Shown here: piece by piece, positions 10,283 to 17,915 of the stretch
Numbering within the stretch: position 1 is the first letter of the stretch
Layout: every line of letters begins with the position of its first letter
NCBI RefSeq assembly: GCF_003001695.1
Contig: NZ_PVYX01000003.1
Coordinates: forward strand, 62,001 to 126,000
Direction of reading: 5' to 3'
Length of the DNA stretch: 64,000 nt
Origin: Flagellimonas meridianipacifica
GTDB taxonomy: Bacteria; Bacteroidota; Bacteroidia; Flavobacteriales; Flavobacteriaceae
Translations under genes and position numbers: made by a program
Notes under the pieces: model-generated
What the model was told of the DNA's origin: nothing
Database searches by the model: none
The model's input: the letters and a program-made list of their open reading frames with translations, nothing else

Positions 10283-10626
10283 CGTCAACCTGAACTTGTT
10301 TCAGGTTCTCATTAAATTATTAAAGTTGATAAAGAAGGATTCTGTTCTCTGATAAGATTTAGTTTCCACTCTCTGTGCCAATTTTTGAGCTGTTTTTCTC
10401 TTTCAATCGTTTGATTTATGTTTGAAAACTCCTCAAAAAATATTAAATCTTTCAAGTTATACCTTTTAATAAAAGCCGAACCAAAACCCTCAATATGCTC
10501 TGTTATTCTCTTTTTTAAGTCTGAAGTAACTCCGATATAAAAAGTAGTCCGGTACGTATTGGTCAATATGTAAACAAAGCTGCTTTTCATAGTAGGATGT
10601 GATGCTGAACCGAGTTCAGCATGACG
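10283..10626 (-). mobile_element. GIY-YIG palindromic element inserted between trpB and trpA
   Basis: A 344-base unit with inverted ends CGTCA (10283-10287) and TGACG (10622-10626). Each end is followed inward by a hairpin: AACCTGAA/TTCAGGTT (10287-10294 and 10300-10307) and ATGCTGAAC/GTTCAGCAT (10602-10610 and 10614-10622). Between the hairpins lies only the GIY-YIG gene, whose stop abuts the left hairpin unit. Outside the unit only 8 bases remain between the trpB stop and the trpA start, the spacing expected for an intact operon. The architecture matches the shorter element in trpF. Mobility is inferred from this precision; no target-site duplication is evident. Confidence 0.7.
10312..10590 (-). 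CDS. Small GIY-YIG nuclease-domain protein
   Basis: 92 residues consisting of a bare GIY-YIG domain: VYI at residues 6-8 and YIG at 18-20, then Arg28 and His32, and the conserved EREKQLKNW block with Glu65 as probable metal ligand. All catalytic positions look intact, so it could nick or cleave DNA. I chose ATG at 10590. The frame is open further upstream, but only through the palindrome and the end of trpB, and conserved sequence begins at MKSSFVYIL. It has no link to tryptophan synthesis. It is bracketed by palindromes, which suggests it mobilises or maintains them, but that is inference. Confidence 0.85.
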   Translation of the reverse strand: MKSSFVYILTNTYRTTFYIGVTSDLKKRITEHIEGFGSAFIKRYNLKDLIFFEEFSNINQTIEREKQLKNWHREWKLNLIREQNPSLSTLII

Positions 10627-10627
10627 A

Positions 10628-11809
10628 TTACAGTTTAAAATAATCAATATATGTTTGTAAATCCTTGTCTCCTCTACCCGATAGATTGATGACCACAACA
10701 TCCTCTTTTTCGAATTTTTTGTAATCAAAAATGGCAAAGGCATGACTGGTTTCTATAGCAGGTATAATGCCCTCCAATTGGGAAACCTCGAGTCCAGCTG
10801 TCATTGCTTCATCATCAGTTATCGAAATAAACTCGCCCCGCCCACTACGGAACAAATGGGCATGCATTGGACCGACACCAGGATAATCCAATCCCGCGGA
10901 AATCGAGTAGGGCTCAGTAATCTGTCCGTCCTGTGTTTGCATTAACAAGGTTTTACTTCCATGGATAATACCTACTTTACCCAAAGCTGAGGTAGCCGCG
11001 CTCTCACCGGTATCTATTCCTTTTCCGGCAGCTTCAACGGCGATAATGCCCACTTTAGGTTCATCCAAATAATGAAAATAAGCTCCAGCAGCATTACTTC
11101 CGCCACCCACACAGGCCACTACGTAATCTGGGTTTTCTCTACCCTCTTTTTCCTTTAATTGCCACTTGATTTCTTCAGATATTACAGATTGAAATCGCGC
11201 CACCATATCTGGATAGGGATGTGGTCCAACTACAGAACCGATAATGTAATGGGTGTCAACAGGATTGTTTATCCAATCCCGAATGGCTTCATTGGTTGCA
11301 TCCTTCAAGGTTCTACTACCGGATTTAGCTGCTCTTACTTCGGCCCCCAGCATTTTCATCCTAGCAACATTGGGAGCCTGGCGTGCGATATCAATTTCAC
11401 CCATATACACCACACATTCAATTCCCATTAGCGCACAGACAGTAGCGGTTGCCACACCATGTTGACCTGCGCCGGTTTCTGCAATGATTCGATTCTTACC
11501 TAATTTTTTGGCCATCAGAATTTGCCCAATAGTGTTGTTCACCTTGTGTGCCCCTGTATGACATAAATCTTCCCGTTTGAGATAAATTTTTGTTTGATAC
11601 TTTTCGGAAAGTCGCTCGGCAAAGTAGAGCGGGGTCGGCCTACCCACATAGTCTTTGAGCAATTGATGAAATTCCTCCGTAAAAGAAGGCTCTGCCATTA
11701 TTTTTAAATAGTTTTGGCGAAGTTCTTCACAATTGGGATAGAGCATTTCAGGGATAAATGCCCCACCAAATTCGCCATAATATCCTTTTTCATTAGCGTG
11801 ATAACTCAT
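10628..11809 (-). CDS. trpB: Tryptophan synthase beta chain
   Basis: PLP enzyme condensing indole with serine to tryptophan. 393 residues. The PLP-binding Lys lies in THGAHK-type motif [12 protein letters not shown], the catalytic Glu in AETGAGQHG, and the phosphate-binding glycines in [10 protein letters not shown]. The N-terminus [12 protein letters not shown] is typical of the TrpB1 class that pairs with TrpA. Its start overlaps the end of trpF by 17 bases, indicating translational coupling. The GIY-YIG element begins one base after its stop codon, and no damage to the C-terminus is seen. Confidence 0.97.
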   Translation of the reverse strand: MSYHANEKGYYGEFGGAFIPEMLYPNCEELRQNYLKIMAEPSFTEEFHQLLKDYVGRPTPLYFAERLSEKYQTKIYLKREDLCHTGAHKVNNTIGQILMAKKLGKNRIIAETGAGQHGVATATVCALMGIECVVYMGEIDIARQAPNVARMKMLGAEVRAAKSGSRTLKDATNEAIRDWINNPVDTHYIIGSVVGPHPYPDMVARFQSVISEEIKWQLKEKEGRENPDYVVACVGGGSNAAGAYFHYLDEPKVGIIAVEAAGKGIDTGESAATSALGKVGIIHGSKTLLMQTQDGQITEPYSISAGLDYPGVGPMHAHLFRSGRGEFISITDDEAMTAGLEVSQLEGIIPAIETSHAFAIFDYKKFEKEDVVVINLSGRGDKDLQTYIDYFKL

Positions 11810-12473
11810 GGTGCAATATTTTTTTGAATTCTTCTAGTTTTTCTATGTTTTTAAGCCCGGGTTCTGTTTCAAATCTACTATTGACGTCAATGGCATGACA
11901 GTATTTAGCCGAATCGGTTTGTAAAAACAATTGGATATCTTCTGCGTTTTCCAATCCAATACCGCCACTCAAAAAATAAGGTTTGGTTGAGGGATAATTT
12001 TCAAGGATTTTCCAGTTGAAGGTGTATCCGTTTCCGCCAGGCAACTTTCCTTTGGTATCAAATAAGAAGTAGTCACATACCTCTTCATACGATTCGAGTA
12101 TCGAAAAATCAAACTCGTCTTTGATGGAAAAAACCTTTATGATTATTAAGCCGTCACCCTGAACTTGTTTCAGGGTCTCCTTCGGATGGGATTCCGAAAC
12201 ATGTTCGGAATGACGTAACTGTTCACAATACTCTGGACTCTCATTTCCGTGTAACTGAACCCCATCCAATTGATAGTTCTCAATTTTTTCCAATACTTCA
12301 TGAATTGGCGCATCCACAAAAACCCCTACTTTTTTTATCCCTTTGGGAAGGGAAGGGATTTCTCCCTCAAAAGAACGGGCGGACGGTTCCCAGAAAATAA
12401 AGCCCAAATAATCAGGTTGCAGTTCTGCAACTTCACTTATATTATATTTTTGACCACAAACTTTTAGTTTCAT
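11793..12473 (-). CDS. trpF: Phosphoribosylanthranilate isomerase with in-frame palindrome insertion
   Basis: Catalyses the Amadori rearrangement of phosphoribosylanthranilate. The (beta/alpha)8 barrel is complete: catalytic Cys in KVCGQK (residue 6), catalytic Asp in LFDTKG, phosphate site FLSGGIG and late [10 protein letters not shown]. It has 226 residues, about 20 more than usual. The excess, residues 87-108, is encoded by a double-hairpin repeat at about 12150-12215. The extra peptide falls between helix 4 (SPEYCEQL) and strand 5 (IIIKVFSI). That is the face of the barrel opposite the active site, so the enzyme is probably functional. The frame is intact on both sides. Confidence 0.93.
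   Translation of the reverse strand: MKLKVCGQKYNISEVAELQPDYLGFIFWEPSARSFEGEIPSLPKGIKKVGVFVDAPIHEVLEKIENYQLDGVQLHGNESPEYCEQLRHSEHVSESHPKETLKQVQGDGLIIIKVFSIKDEFDFSILESYEEVCDYFLFDTKGKLPGGNGYTFNWKILENYPSTKPYFLSGGIGLENAEDIQLFLQTDSAKYCHAIDVNSRFETEPGLKNIEKLEEFKKILHHELSR
12152..12215. repeat. 64-bp double-hairpin palindromic element inside trpF
   Basis: Begins CGTCA (12152-12156) and ends TGACG (12211-12215). The first hairpin has arms ACCCTGAA (12156-12163) and TTCAGGGT (12169-12176). The second has arms ATTCCGAA (12191-12198) and TTCGGAAT (12204-12211). The two hairpin units are inverted relative to each other. The ends and the GGATGnGAT stretch beside the right hairpin match the GIY-YIG element between trpB and trpA. 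It is read through as 22 codons of trpF. It resembles a REP-pair or MITE and, in effect, the palindromic elements found inside Rickettsia genes. Confidence 0.85.
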
Positions 12474-12481
12474 TTTCTTTC

Positions 12482-12557
12482 TGTCATTCCGAAATGAGCG
12501 AAGCGATTGAGGAATCTCAAGAAATATTGAGATGTCTCACATCCGTTCGACATGACA
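12482..12557. repeat. Palindromic repeat filling the trpC-trpF gap
   Basis: Ends are TGTCAT (12482-12487) and ATGACA (12552-12557). Internally it contains ATTCC...GGAAT and ATCTCAA/TTGAGAT inverted pairs, giving a folded, multi-hairpin element. It abuts the trpC stop codon directly and leaves only 8 bases before the trpF start. It belongs by its ends and its ATTCCGAA/GGAATCTC wording to the same repeat family as the elements in trpF and around the GIY-YIG gene. Confidence 0.7.
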
Positions 12558-13349
12558 TTACATATTTTTTTTCAAACTTTCAATAAACGCTTTGGCACTC
12601 CGGCCAGGATTCTCCGTCTTCATAAAATTCTCCCCAATCAAAAACCCCCTATATCCAAACTTCCTCAATTCCGTGATGGCTTCAATGGAACTAATTCCAC
12701 TTTCTGAAACTTTGACAAAGTCATCCGGAATCAGTTGGGATAGATTTTTGCTGGTATTCAAACTGACCTCAAAGGTTTTTAAGTTTCTATTGTTTACCCC
12801 TAGCATATCCAAACTAGGCATAATTGACTTTTCCAATTCTTGTTGGTTATGAACCTCCAACAAAACATCCATACCCAAACTTTTGGCCAGTTCCGATAAG
12901 GTTTTGATTTCTTCTCTGGTCAACACGGCTGCAATCAGAAGGATGACATCAGCTCCGTAGGCTTTGGCCTCCAAGACCTGGTATTCGTCTATCATGAACT
13001 CCTTGCGGAGCAAGGGCATGGATACAGAAGCTCGGGCCAAGAGTAAATCTTCCAATGAACCTCCAAAGTACTTGATATCCGTTAGCACACTCATGCCACA
13101 AACCCCTGCCTTTTCATATCCTTTAGCCACAACTCCAACATTTGTGTTTTGATTTATGGTTTGTTTGGATGGGGAACGGCGTTTGTGTTCTGCTATAATT
13201 CCTGTATTCGAATTACGCAACGACTCAGCCAATGAAACACAGTTTCTTTCAAAAAGCACTGAAGCTTCCAATTGACTTGTCGGAATTAACCCCTTTTTGA
13301 GGGATACTTCTTTGCGTTTATCGGCTACTATTTTATCTAGAATGTTCAT
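12558..13349 (-). CDS. trpC: Indole-3-glycerol phosphate synthase
   Basis: Closes the indole ring by decarboxylative cyclisation of CdRP. 263 residues. The catalytic Lys lies in IIAEHKRRSPSK (residues about 51-62), a second Lys in MPLLRKEFMID, the Glu in LLEVHN, and the phosphate-binding loop in VSESGIS and LIGENFM. It is monofunctional (TrpF is a separate gene, unlike E. coli TrpC-F). It lies 23 bases downstream of trpD. A palindromic repeat follows immediately after its stop. Confidence 0.97.
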   Translation of the reverse strand: MNILDKIVADKRKEVSLKKGLIPTSQLEASVLFERNCVSLAESLRNSNTGIIAEHKRRSPSKQTINQNTNVGVVAKGYEKAGVCGMSVLTDIKYFGGSLEDLLLARASVSMPLLRKEFMIDEYQVLEAKAYGADVILLIAAVLTREEIKTLSELAKSLGMDVLLEVHNQQELEKSIMPSLDMLGVNNRNLKTFEVSLNTSKNLSQLIPDDFVKVSESGISSIEAITELRKFGYRGFLIGENFMKTENPGRSAKAFIESLKKNM

Positions 13350-13372
13350 CTTCTTTTTTCCGATTCCTTTTG

Positions 13373-14368
13373 CTACTGAATACTTAATTCTTGAACTTTT
13401 TTCAGTGTTTTTAGTCCTTTGCCTCCCAAGAGTGATTCCTTTGCTTTTTCAAAACCCTCTTTTGGGCTAATTCCCTCCACCGTGGCTATAGCCACTCCAG
13501 CGTTGGCACAAACTACATTGTTTTGGGCTTCGGTTCCTTTACCTTGAAGAATATCCATAAAGATTTGGGCTGAATCTGATACGTCGTCTCCACCAACAAT
13601 GGCTTTTGCATCTACCTTGGAGATTCCAAAATCAGAAGGAGAAAGCATACCCTCTGAACCATTTGAAATGGTTTTGGTAGCCCCGGTTAAACTAATTTCA
13701 TCGTACCCATCCAAAGCATGCAGAACGGTAAAGTTTTTATCTGTGTTTTGATACAGGTAGCCATACATTCGGGCCAACTCCAAATTGAAAACCCCTACCA
13801 TTTGATTTTTAGGAAAAGCAGGGTTTACCATGGGCCCCAACATATTGAAGAACGTCTTTACTGCCAATTCCCGTCGAATGGGCGCCACATTTTTCATGGC
13901 AGGATGAAACAAAGGTGCATGAAGGACACATATTCCAGCTTCTTCAATTGATTTCTTCAAAAAGTCTGCTTCGTTGCTGAATTTGATACCCAAAAATTCC
14001 ATGACATTGCTGCTGCCACATTTGGAGGAAACACCATAGTTCCCATGTTTGGTCACTTTAATTCCGGCACCAGCGGTAACGAATGAGGCCAATGTGGAGA
14101 TATTGAATGTATCCTTGCCATCTCCTCCGGTTCCACATAAGTCTATGGGATTGTAATCACTTAAATCCACTGCCAAACAAAGCTCCAACAACGCGTCGCG
14201 AAAGCCTTCCAATTCTTCAATGGTAATGCTCCGCATCATATAAACCGTTAAAAAAGCAGCTATTTGGCTTGTGTTGTAGTCTCCTTTGGCAATATTGACC
14301 AAGATTTGCTTGGCGTCTTCCTTGGAGAGTATTTCGTGATTGATAAGTCTATTTAGTGTTTCTTTCAT
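13373..14368 (-). CDS. trpD: Anthranilate phosphoribosyltransferase
   Basis: Transfers phosphoribose from PRPP to anthranilate. 331 residues. Motifs are the PRPP loop GTGGDGKDTFNIST (about 80-93), KHGNYGVSSKCGSSNVME (about 106-123) and the late GPMVNPAFPKNQMVGVF. An N-terminal helical bundle precedes the alpha/beta domain. It is monofunctional and separate from TrpG. The 100-base gap from trpG to trpD contains a palindromic repeat pair. Confidence 0.97.
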   Translation of the reverse strand: MKETLNRLINHEILSKEDAKQILVNIAKGDYNTSQIAAFLTVYMMRSITIEELEGFRDALLELCLAVDLSDYNPIDLCGTGGDGKDTFNISTLASFVTAGAGIKVTKHGNYGVSSKCGSSNVMEFLGIKFSNEADFLKKSIEEAGICVLHAPLFHPAMKNVAPIRRELAVKTFFNMLGPMVNPAFPKNQMVGVFNLELARMYGYLYQNTDKNFTVLHALDGYDEISLTGATKTISNGSEGMLSPSDFGISKVDAKAIVGGDDVSDSAQIFMDILQGKGTEAQNNVVCANAGVAIATVEGISPKEGFEKAKESLLGGKGLKTLKKVQELSIQ

Positions 14369-14381
14369 TTTAATTTTTTTT

Positions 14382-14450
14382 CATTCCGCATTTGATGCGG
14401 AATCTATTTGTTTGGATTCCTGCCTCCTTCCACTACGCTTAGGATGACAG
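14382..14450. repeat. Palindromic repeat pair between trpG and trpD
   Basis: A left hairpin with perfect arms ATTCCGCAT (14383-14391) and ATGCGGAAT (14395-14403) is followed by a second, inverted unit. Read on the minus strand, that unit contains TGTCATCCT, an AGTGGAAGGA stretch and GGCAGGAATCC, and it ends at about 14450. Wording and arrangement fit the repeat family seen in the rest of the trp operon. Together with short flanks it makes up the whole trpG-trpD spacer. Confidence 0.65.
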
Positions 14451-14468
14451 CAGGACTAACATCTAAAG

Positions 14469-15035
14469 TTAGTTATCAAGCCAATTTTTTAGCATCTGTT
14501 TTCCCTGTGGTGTCAATACCGATTCTGGGTGAAACTGCACTGCTGTTACATCCAAGGTTTTGTGTCTTAATGACATTACTTGACCGTTTTCATCAAAAGA
14601 AGTGGCTTCCAATTCTTCTGGTAAGTCTGGGTGAACCACCCAAGAATGATATCTACCTACTTCAATTTTTTTAGGCATATCCCTATAGATAACATCCTCC
14701 TCCACAACTTGAATGGTAGTGGCAATTCCATGATATACCTGGTCCAAGTTCACTAAGCTTCCTCCAAAAACTTCCCCAATGGCCTGTTGACCCAAGCATA
14801 CCCCAAAAATACGTTTGGTAGGGGCATAGGTTTCAATTATAGATTTTAAGAGTCCAGCTTCATCTGGAATTCCCGGCCCGGGAGAAAGAACAATCTCTTC
14901 AAAAGGTTCCACTTCTTCCAGTGTTAATTGGTCATTCCGTCTGACCGTTACCTCACAATCCAAATCCTCAAGATAGTGTACCAAATTGTAGGTGAAACTA
15001 TCGTAGTTATCTATCATCAATATCTTTCTTCCCAT
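14469..15035 (-). CDS. trpG: Anthranilate synthase glutaminase subunit
   Basis: Class I glutamine amidotransferase delivering ammonia to TrpE. 188 residues with the catalytic triad visible: Cys in GVCLGQQAIG (about residue 79), and His and Glu in QFHPESVLTPQG (about 168-170). The oxyanion segment SPGPGIPDEAG is near residue 52. The start lies 3 bases after the trpE stop, so the two subunits are translated in tandem. It might also serve p-aminobenzoate synthesis, as in some bacteria, but the context argues for tryptophan. Confidence 0.96.
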   Translation of the reverse strand: MGRKILMIDNYDSFTYNLVHYLEDLDCEVTVRRNDQLTLEEVEPFEEIVLSPGPGIPDEAGLLKSIIETYAPTKRIFGVCLGQQAIGEVFGGSLVNLDQVYHGIATTIQVVEEDVIYRDMPKKIEVGRYHSWVVHPDLPEELEATSFDENGQVMSLRHKTLDVTAVQFHPESVLTPQGKQMLKNWLDN

Positions 15036-15038
15036 GGC

Positions 15039-16436
15039 TTAGATAGTTTCCGCTATTTTAAGTGCGTTTGTGAGAGCGCCCAGTTTATTGAAGGTTTCTT
15101 GCAATTCGGTCTCCGGGTCTGAGGCTGCAACCAATCCGGCCCCTGCCTGATAGTGCAGCTTGTGGTTCTTGCTTAAAAAAGTCCGAATCATAATGGCATG
15201 ATTGAAATTCCCGCTAAAATCCATGAAACCTATGGCACCTCCGTAATATGACCTTCCTGTTTTCTCGTATTTTTCAATAAGCTGCATGGCCATATGTTTG
15301 GGTGCTCCGCTTAGAGTTCCAGCTGGGAAAGTGTCCGCTACCACTTTCATTGTTGGAATATCCTCTTTTTTTATTCCCGTCACTTTTGACACCAAATGAA
15401 TCACATGGGAAAAGTACTGTACCTCACGATAGGTCTCAACATTGACCGTGTTTCCATTTCGGCTTAAGTCGTTGCGCGCCAAGTCCACCAACATTACATG
15501 TTCACTATTTTCCTTTTCGTCTTGTGCTAGTTGTTTGGCAAGTTCGGCATCCTGCTCATCACTACCTGTCCTTTTGTAAGTGCCCGCAATGGGGTGAATT
15601 TCTGCTTTTCCTTCTTTCACAATTAACTGTGCTTCCGGTGAACTGCCAAAAATCTTGAAATCCCCATAGTCAAAATAGAAAAGATAGGGTGACGGATTTA
15701 TGGAGCGCAAAGCACGATACACATTGAACTCATCACCTTTAAAGGTTTGGCTAAAACGTCTGGAAAGCACCAGTTGGAAAACATCTCCGCGCTGACAATG
15801 CTTTTTGGCCAAAGTTACATGCTCTTTGTATTCTTCGTCCTTCAAGTTAGAATCTGGGCCACCCTCCAAAGAAAAATTATAGGAAGCAAAGTTTCTTACG
15901 TTAAGCAATTGTTCTATCTCTGCTACATTGCTTTCACAATCATAGCAGTGAGCAAAAAGATAGGCTTCGTTTTTAAAGTGGTTTATGGCGATTACGTTTT
16001 TGTAAACCGCATAATAGATATCTGGAATTTGGATAGAATTTGGTTTGGTGGAGATTTCCACATCTTCAAAATAGCGAACCGCATCATAGGCCATATACCC
16101 AAAGAGACCATTGTTTATGAACTTGAACCCATTGTTCTCAACGGAAAATTTCTGGGCAAACTCGTGAATGGTTTGAGTAACATCGGTTGTTTCGGTTATT
16201 GGCATGGTTTCCATTGTCCCATCAGGCAGCGTCTTTGTTACACTTTCATTTTCAATTTTGATTGAGGCAATGGGATTGCAACATATATATGAAAAGCTAT
16301 TATCGTTGGCATGGTAATCACTACTTTCCAAAAGGATGCTATTGGGAAATTTGTCCCGTATTTTTAGATAGACACTAACAGGTGTTATGGTGTCCGCGAG
16401 AATCTTTCTGTAATGTGTTTTTAATTTATAGGCCAT
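15039..16436 (-). CDS. trpE: Anthranilate synthase component I
   Basis: Converts chorismate to anthranilate, the committed step. 465 residues. An LLES feedback motif (SILLESSDYH, about residues 33-42) indicates inhibition by tryptophan. The chorismate-binding domain shows IAGTYKRTG, ENSEHVMLVDLARNDL, FPAGTLSGAPK and YYGGAIGFMDF. The start ATG at 16436 lies 24 bases downstream of the attenuator terminator. It is the first structural gene of the operon, and both transcription (attenuation) and enzyme activity appear to be tryptophan-controlled. Confidence 0.97.
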   Translation of the reverse strand: MAYKLKTHYRKILADTITPVSVYLKIRDKFPNSILLESSDYHANDNSFSYICCNPIASIKIENESVTKTLPDGTMETMPITETTDVTQTIHEFAQKFSVENNGFKFINNGLFGYMAYDAVRYFEDVEISTKPNSIQIPDIYYAVYKNVIAINHFKNEAYLFAHCYDCESNVAEIEQLLNVRNFASYNFSLEGGPDSNLKDEEYKEHVTLAKKHCQRGDVFQLVLSRRFSQTFKGDEFNVYRALRSINPSPYLFYFDYGDFKIFGSSPEAQLIVKEGKAEIHPIAGTYKRTGSDEQDAELAKQLAQDEKENSEHVMLVDLARNDLSRNGNTVNVETYREVQYFSHVIHLVSKVTGIKKEDIPTMKVVADTFPAGTLSGAPKHMAMQLIEKYEKTGRSYYGGAIGFMDFSGNFNHAIMIRTFLSKNHKLHYQAGAGLVAASDPETELQETFNKLGALTNALKIAETI

Positions 16437-16460
16437 TTTAAAAGAGCTAAAATTTTAAAC

Positions 16461-16489
16461 TAAAAAAGGCTTGTCGTGATGACAAGCCT
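16461..16489 (-). terminator. trp attenuator terminator
   Basis: Read on the minus strand, a 9-bp perfect stem AGGCTTGTC/GACAAGCCT with a 5-base loop (16467-16489) is followed by a TTTTTT run (16461-16466). It lies between the leader peptide and trpE. The hexamer TCGTGA at the end of the leader frame (about 16516-16521) could pair with TCACGA in the terminator loop/stem and act as an antiterminator. That alternative pairing is a candidate, not proven. Confidence 0.88.
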
Positions 16490-16515
16490 CGTATATGGTT
16501 ATAATGGGGACTAGC

Positions 16516-16572
16516 TCACGATATCTGTCGTAAGTTTTTCCACCACCAAGTATTTACATTGTTTAATTTCAT
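16516..16572 (-). CDS. trpL: trp operon leader peptide with three tandem Trp codons
   Basis: An 18-residue frame reads MKLNNVNTWWWKNLRQIS on the minus strand, with three consecutive TGG codons at 16540-16548, followed 27 bases later by an intrinsic terminator and then trpE. This is the textbook arrangement of ribosome-mediated attenuation: stalling at the Trp codons when Trp-tRNA is scarce would prevent terminator formation. A TAnnTTTG promoter box ends 5 bases before the ATG, so the transcript is probably leaderless or nearly so. Confidence 0.88.
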   Translation of the reverse strand: MKLNNVNTWWWKNLRQIS

Positions 16573-16577
16573 TGCTT

Positions 16578-16609
16578 CAAATATAGAAAGGAAAATGAAT
16601 TTTCACCAA
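16578..16609 (-). promoter_or_regulatory. trp operon promoter (Bacteroidota type)
   Basis: On the minus strand TATATTTG (16585 down to 16578) fits the TAnnTTTG -7 box. TTG (16609 down to 16607) lies 21 bases upstream, within the 17-23 base spacing known for Flavobacterium promoters. Transcription should start within a few bases of the trpL ATG at 16572. Confidence 0.7.
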
Positions 16610-16627
16610 TTTTGTCGCATAAAATTA

Positions 16628-16662
16628 GAAATCCCGTCGGATACGCTGTCCAACGGGATTTC
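16628..16662 (-). terminator. Intrinsic terminator after yceI
   Basis: A 14-bp stem with a single G-U pair (arms 16628-16641 and 16649-16662, core AAATCCCGT/ACGGGATTT) and a 7-base loop. On the minus strand the stem is followed by TAATTTTATG, a modest T-rich tail. It lies 22 bases after the yceI stop codon and separates the marR-nitroreductase-yceI unit from the trp promoter. Confidence 0.65.
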
Positions 16663-16683
16663 CAAACACTAAACTTAGGTCAA

Positions 16684-17256
16684 TTACATCTGAAGGTCGA
16701 CAACCAAGTCAAACTCGTCGTAGATAAGCTTGTCTTTTGCCGTACCAATAATTCCTGACCCGTATTTTACGTCGAAATTAGTTCTGTCAACTTTCAAAGT
16801 AGCTGTTGCTTTTGTTCCATAAACAGAAAGATCAAAAGAAATAGGCTTTGTAATTCCTTTAATAGTCAAGTCTCCAGTTACACTGTATGCGTTCTTTCCA
16901 GTTTGCTTCACACCAGTGAAAACCAAAGAAGATGTTGGATTTGAAGCCGTTGAAAAGAAATCGTCAGAATTCAAGTGACCGTCCAATTTGTTTTTATAGT
17001 CACCTGTCAAATCTGTAGTGTTGATTGTGGACATGTCGACTACGAATTCACCTCCTACTAAAGTTTCGCCTTCAAATTCCAAAGAACCAGATTTAAGGGC
17101 AATGGTGCCCACGTGGGAACCACCAACCTTGTAGGCCTTCCAGGTTACTGTGCTTTCTTCAACCTTTACGGCCTTTTTTTCTCCATCAATTGGATTCGCC
17201 AATACGGCTCCGCCAAAAACTAGGGTCAATGCTAATGATAAAATGCTTGTTTTCAT
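16684..17256 (-). CDS. YceI-family periplasmic lipid-binding protein
   Basis: 190 residues with a cleavable signal peptide (about 1-20, ...GGAVLANP). The rest is a single YceI beta-barrel of lipocalin shape: STVTWKAYKVGGSHVGTI, SLEFEGETLVGGEFVVDM, LTIKGITKPISFDLSV and the final YDEFDLVVDLQM. Relatives bind isoprenoid chains in the periplasm. In this family YceI often sits with nitroreductase and MarR genes, as here. It begins 25 bases after the nitroreductase stop and ends at a good hairpin. Confidence 0.92.
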   Translation of the reverse strand: MKTSILSLALTLVFGGAVLANPIDGEKKAVKVEESTVTWKAYKVGGSHVGTIALKSGSLEFEGETLVGGEFVVDMSTINTTDLTGDYKNKLDGHLNSDDFFSTASNPTSSLVFTGVKQTGKNAYSVTGDLTIKGITKPISFDLSVYGTKATATLKVDRTNFDVKYGSGIIGTAKDKLIYDEFDLVVDLQM

Positions 17257-17281
17257 GTTTAAAATTTAAGAGTGTACTAAT

Positions 17282-17914
17282 TTATATGTGAGTAAATAAT
17301 TCTTTGTTGCTTTTGCGAACTTTGGGATAGTTTTGAGTATCGTCCTCTTCAGAACGATAGCCAACGGTAAGGACTACAACACTAGTAAGCCCTTTATCCT
17401 TTAAGCCCAGTATTTCATCATACTTAGCCGGTTCAAAACCTTCCATAGGACAAGTGTCAATCTTTAGCTCAGCCGCGGCCAACATCGCGCTCTGCGCTGC
17501 TATATAAGCTTGTCTTGATGTCCATGTAGTTTTTATATTGTTGGGTAAATCCAGAAGTTTTGATTTCATAAAATCTCCATATCCTTTCAGGTTTTCTGGA
17601 TTTACACCTCTTGTGTCTACTACGTTTTGGAGATAATCATCAATCAATTCACTGCCAAATTCAGATTTGGCCGCAAATACCAATAGATGGGAGGCATCCA
17701 CTATTTGTGATTGGTTCCAAGAAGCCGGTTGTAATTCTTTTCTGAGAGCCTCATCCGTAATTACAAGAATATGATAAGGCTGTAACCCATAAGAAGAGGG
17801 GCTTAGTTGAATGGCTTTCAAAATAGTGTCCAAATCCTGGCTGGATATTTTTTTGTCGGCATCAAACTTTTTAGTGGCATAGCGCCAGTTGAGGTTTTCT
17901 AAGGTGGTGCTCAT
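17282..17914 (-). CDS. Nitroreductase-family NAD(P)H-dependent flavin oxidoreductase
   Basis: 210 residues of the NfsB-like fold. FMN-contact residues are expected in RYATKKFDADKKIS near the N-terminus, in LSPSSYGLQPYHILV (about 37-51), and in the C-terminal VVLTVGYRSEEDD. The substrate may be quinones or nitro-compounds. The start is one base downstream of the marR stop, so the two are almost certainly co-translated, and yceI follows. The cluster suggests a MarR-controlled response to electrophilic or quinone-like compounds; the inducer is unknown. Confidence 0.9.
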   Translation of the reverse strand: MSTTLENLNWRYATKKFDADKKISSQDLDTILKAIQLSPSSYGLQPYHILVITDEALRKELQPASWNQSQIVDASHLLVFAAKSEFGSELIDDYLQNVVDTRGVNPENLKGYGDFMKSKLLDLPNNIKTTWTSRQAYIAAQSAMLAAAELKIDTCPMEGFEPAKYDEILGLKDKGLTSVVVLTVGYRSEEDDTQNYPKVRKSNKELFTHI

Positions 17915-17915
17915 T

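Noticed and set aside
10590..10743. Upstream extension of the GIY-YIG frame by about 51 codons into trpB
   Set aside because: The extra codons run through the palindrome and antisense-free trpB coding sequence in another frame; family similarity starts at ATG 10590.
12150..12215. Possible frameshift or pseudogene in trpF
   Set aside because: The extra bases are read in frame and all conserved motifs lie on both sides in one frame, so the gene appears intact.
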